Shown piece by piece: positions 6,187 through 7,902 of a stretch of 7,902 nucleotides of DNA (within the stretch, counting starts at the first letter, position 1; each line of letters opens with the position of its first letter). Location: the NCBI GenBank assembly GCA_947629895.1, contig CANRFP010000055.1, forward strand, positions 1 through 7,902. The letters run 5' to 3'. The stretch comes from an uncultured Clostridia bacterium. Lineage in GTDB: Bacteria > Bacillota_A > Clostridia > Christensenellales > UBA1242. The position numbers were made by a program, and so were the translations under genes. The notes beneath the pieces are model-generated. The model ran no database searches. It saw only the letters and a program-made list of their open reading frames with translations, and was not told the DNA's origin.

Positions 6187-6232
6187 TATTAACACAAAAA
6201 TCAATATATTAACACACATACACATTAACACA
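6187..6232. promoter_or_regulatory. Three direct repeats of TATTAACACA between divergent promoters
   Basis: TATTAACACA occurs at 6187-6196 and 6207-6216, and CATTAACACA at 6223-6232, so the starts are 20 and 16 bp apart. They lie just upstream of the reductase -35 box and upstream of the glycosyltransferase promoter. Repeated sites in such a position can be regulator binding sites. The half-site GTGTTAA slightly resembles Rex-type half-sites, but no palindrome is present, so the regulator cannot be named. Confidence 0.35.
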
Positions 6233-6260
6233 TACCCAAACAGCAAAATCATTAAAAAAG

Positions 6261-6290
6261 TTGACAAACAAACAGTTGCCATTTTATAAT
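6261..6290 (+). promoter_or_regulatory. Consensus promoter of the glycosyltransferase gene
   Basis: Perfect TTGACA (6261-6266), an 18-bp spacer and perfect TATAAT (6285-6290). The start would lie near 6297, with an AAGGAG ribosome binding site (6299-6304) almost immediately behind it and a leader of about 14 nt before the ATG at 6311. Confidence 0.8.
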
Positions 6291-6310
6291 GAAAATCTAA
6301 GGAGAAACCA

Positions 6311-7432
6311 ATGAAAAAGATTTTGTTTGTCTGCGCGCCAAACAGCGCTGCTGTTGATTGTTCCATGGGCGGAGCGGTTGCCTCGCTTTTAAACGCCTTG
6401 ATTGAAGAAAATGAAAGAAATAGGGATTTTGATTTCTATTTTGTTTCGCCATATGGGGTTAAGAAAACTTACACAAACACACAGGTTTTCAAAATAGATG
6501 TAAACATAAAACGCACAATATTTGGCAAAAGAATAAATCTATTTCAATATTATAATGACTGCTTTAATAAAGCAAAAGAAATAAACCCAGATTATATTAT
6601 CTATGAAAATGGCTCAAAACCTTATTACAGTCACCTATTTGCCAAAGAATTTGGAAGAGAAAAAATGATGTGGCATATACATTGGCAAGTAACAAGAAAA
6701 ATGGATATCAGCAAAACCTTCAGCACTTTAATCTCTTGCAGCACCTTCATTGAAAACGATTGGAAAGAATGGGGAAGATTTAAACAATCCATCAATTTTT
6801 TCACCTTAAAAAACTGCTTGTGTATACAAAATGCCGGTAAGAAACTTTCTCTTTCTGAGAAAGAAGAATTTAGAAAATCGCTTGGATTTGAAAAAGATGA
6901 TAAAATATTTATTTACACCGGCAGGTTACAACCTCAAAAAGGAGTTGCCGAAATTTTGCAAGCACTCAAATTGGTTGAAGACCCAAAGGTTAAAGTTTTA
7001 GTCGTTGGAGGCTCGAATTACACCAAATCCACAACAACAGGGTATGTAAAAAAATTATACAAAATTTCAAAAAATGAAATAGCAAACAAACGCGTGATTT
7101 TCACAGGATATGTTTCGCCAGATATATTATATAAATATTATGAAATCGCCGATGCCCAACTCATCCCTTCACTTTGGCAAGAGGCGGCCGGACTTATTGC
7201 ATTAGAAGGAAGAGCCCATAACCTGCCACAAATCATCACAAATTCTGGTGGGCTCCCAGAATTTGCAAGCCCAAATGCAATCAAGATTGACAGAAAAAAG
7301 GATGTTGTTAAAAATTTGGCAAAAGCAATGCAAAAATGTGCAAACACAACCAGAACCTCAAAAGAGAACATCCCATACACCCCAATCACGTATTACCAAG
7401 ATTTTAAAGCGATAATCAATGAAAAAAAGTAA
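6311..7432 (+). CDS. GT-B fold glycosyltransferase, family 4
   Basis: This 373-residue protein is a retaining glycosyltransferase of the GT4 type, which moves a sugar from a nucleotide donor to an acceptor such as a polysaccharide repeat unit, lipid or cell-wall glycan. The N-terminal acceptor domain (about 1-185) has the glycine loop SMGGAVASLLNAL (18-30). The C-terminal donor domain has YTGRLQPQKGV (202-212), where R205 and K210 would contact the donor phosphates, then VLVVGGS (229-235), VIFTGYVSPD (262-271) and the E-x7-E motif (E291, E299) in PSLWQEAAGLIALEG, followed by NSGGLPEF (311-318). No signal peptide or membrane helix is seen, so it should be cytosolic or peripheral. It is flanked by its own promoter and terminator and has no polysaccharide genes beside it, so the acceptor cannot be deduced. 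Confidence 0.9.
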   Translation: MKKILFVCAPNSAAVDCSMGGAVASLLNALIEENERNRDFDFYFVSPYGVKKTYTNTQVFKIDVNIKRTIFGKRINLFQYYNDCFNKAKEINPDYIIYENGSKPYYSHLFAKEFGREKMMWHIHWQVTRKMDISKTFSTLISCSTFIENDWKEWGRFKQSINFFTLKNCLCIQNAGKKLSLSEKEEFRKSLGFEKDDKIFIYTGRLQPQKGVAEILQALKLVEDPKVKVLVVGGSNYTKSTTTGYVKKLYKISKNEIANKRVIFTGYVSPDILYKYYEIADAQLIPSLWQEAAGLIALEGRAHNLPQIITNSGGLPEFASPNAIKIDRKKDVVKNLAKAMQKCANTTRTSKENIPYTPITYYQDFKAIINEKK

Positions 7433-7455
7433 AATCCAAAAATTTTACTTTTTTT
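7422..7455 (+). terminator. AT-rich terminator hairpin of the glycosyltransferase gene
   Basis: A 14-bp perfect inverted repeat (7422-7435 and 7442-7455) with a 6-nt loop CCAAAA overlaps the stop codon (7430-7432). The right arm ends in a run of seven T residues. The stem is nearly all A/T, so its strength is uncertain. Confidence 0.6.
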
Positions 7456-7457
7456 AT

Positions 7458-7486
7458 TTGAAAAAAACACAAAAATATGTTATACT
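7458..7486 (+). promoter_or_regulatory. Strong promoter upstream of the tRNA-Arg region
   Basis: TTGAAA (7458-7463), a 17-bp spacer and TATACT (7481-7486), with TGT directly before the -10 as an extended element. The start would lie near 7493. It sits at a normal distance (about 73 nt) from the 5' half-tRNA at 7566, but about 330 nt from the complete tRNA at 7821. It therefore looks like the original promoter of the tRNA gene before the interruption. Confidence 0.7.
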
Positions 7487-7565
7487 CAAACCGATGACTT
7501 TGTAACAACAAAAACGGATGCCAAACCCCAACTCGCTGCAACCCTCAAATTCAAAACCCCAATAT

Positions 7566-7605
<40 letters not shown>

Positions 7606-7813
7606 TATCAAGTCGAACATAACAAAAATGCACCAAATCGCCCTAAATACCGACAATTTCACGCCCGCCACCAATAATCAATTTTCAAAAAGTCACCAAA
7701 TCTCCACCATAGGCACCAAATCTCCACCATAGGCACCAAAAACCACTTTTCACGCGAAAACCAGCAATTTGTTCAAACACAACACAAAAACCAATTCCAA
7801 AACCACAAAACTA
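7606..7813. other. Short C-rich non-coding segment between the tRNA repeats
   Basis: This 208-bp stretch holds no gene with a ribosome binding site on either strand. It is strongly strand-biased: by hand count about 66 C and 16 G on the plus strand. CACCAAAT-like words recur at 7631, 7694 and 7714, with CACCAAAAA at 7734, and resemble the GCACCAATT at the true tRNA 3' end. It has no visible promoter for the complete tRNA behind it. The bias already begins upstream near 7510, so it does not by itself mark foreign DNA. Confidence 0.5.
7694..7740 (+). repeat. 20-bp tandem repeat, two units plus a partial third
   Basis: The unit CACCAAATCTCCACCATAGG occurs at 7694-7713 and 7714-7733 without change and is followed by CACCAAA (7734-7740). 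On the minus strand it is rich in GG pairs. It lies inside the segment bracketed by the tRNA half-repeats. Its function is unknown. Confidence 0.9.
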
Positions 7814-7820
7814 CCAATAT

Positions 7821-7897
<77 letters not shown>

Positions 7898-7902
7898 ATT
7901 TA

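Noticed and set aside
7694..7740. CRISPR-like array
   Set aside because: The 20-bp units are directly adjacent without spacers, there are only two, and no cas gene is present.
7606..7820. Group I intron in the anticodon region of tRNA-Arg(CCT)
   Set aside because: Such introns are known in bacterial tRNA-Arg(CCU), but the right-hand copy is a complete tRNA with its own 5' half. An intron would leave only the 3' exon there.

Overview
The window looks like a chromosomal segment of a low-GC Bacillota (Firmicutes), probably an anaerobic Clostridia-type gut lineage. The reasons are AT-rich DNA, strong GGAGG-type ribosome binding sites, consensus sigma-A promoters, and the conserved block rpmB / asp23-family yloU / fakA (yloV), arranged with rpmB divergent from yloU-fakA as in Bacillus and Clostridia. 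An oxygen-sensitive-type flavin/iron-sulfur enoate reductase also fits an anaerobe. Most of the window is ordinary chromosome.

Layout. 1-393 is non-coding and repeat-rich: a long palindrome, a smaller palindrome, a probable terminator, and two copies of the dispersed intergenic repeat that gives spurious 'CHSERSEES' translations. 394-820 holds two tandem small XRE-type repressor genes whose 3' ends are almost identical. 851-1240 (minus) is a small two-helix membrane protein with a SHOCT-like tail and its own promoter. 1414-3408 (minus) is the coupled operon yloU (TTG start) - fakA, with a promoter upstream and a hairpin terminator downstream. 3623-3802 (plus) is rpmB, encoding ribosomal protein L28 (59 aa), divergent from yloU. 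3803-4011 holds the rpmB terminator and two palindromes. 4012-6126 (minus) is a 704-residue enoate-reductase-like enzyme of the FadH/BaiCD/FldZ group, whose reading frame runs into its own terminator hairpin. 6311-7432 (plus) is a divergent, monocistronic GT4 glycosyltransferase. 7433-7902 holds a terminator, a strong promoter, a 5' half-copy of tRNA-Arg(CCT), a short C-rich segment with tandem repeats, and the complete tRNA-Arg(CCT).

How the genes relate. FakA phosphorylates fatty acids held by FakB/DegV proteins, and YloU-type Asp23 proteins are its usual neighbours. L28 is a ribosomal housekeeping protein. The enoate reductase and the glycosyltransferase diverge from one intergenic region carrying facing promoters and three short direct repeats, but nothing in the sequence links their functions.

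The most unusual structure is the 47-bp perfect repeat that duplicates the 5' half of tRNA-Arg(CCT) 255 bp upstream of the full gene. It resembles the two attachment sites of a very small tRNA-targeted insertion, or the scar of one. I found no convincing new multi-gene system (no defence island, CRISPR array or biosynthetic cluster).
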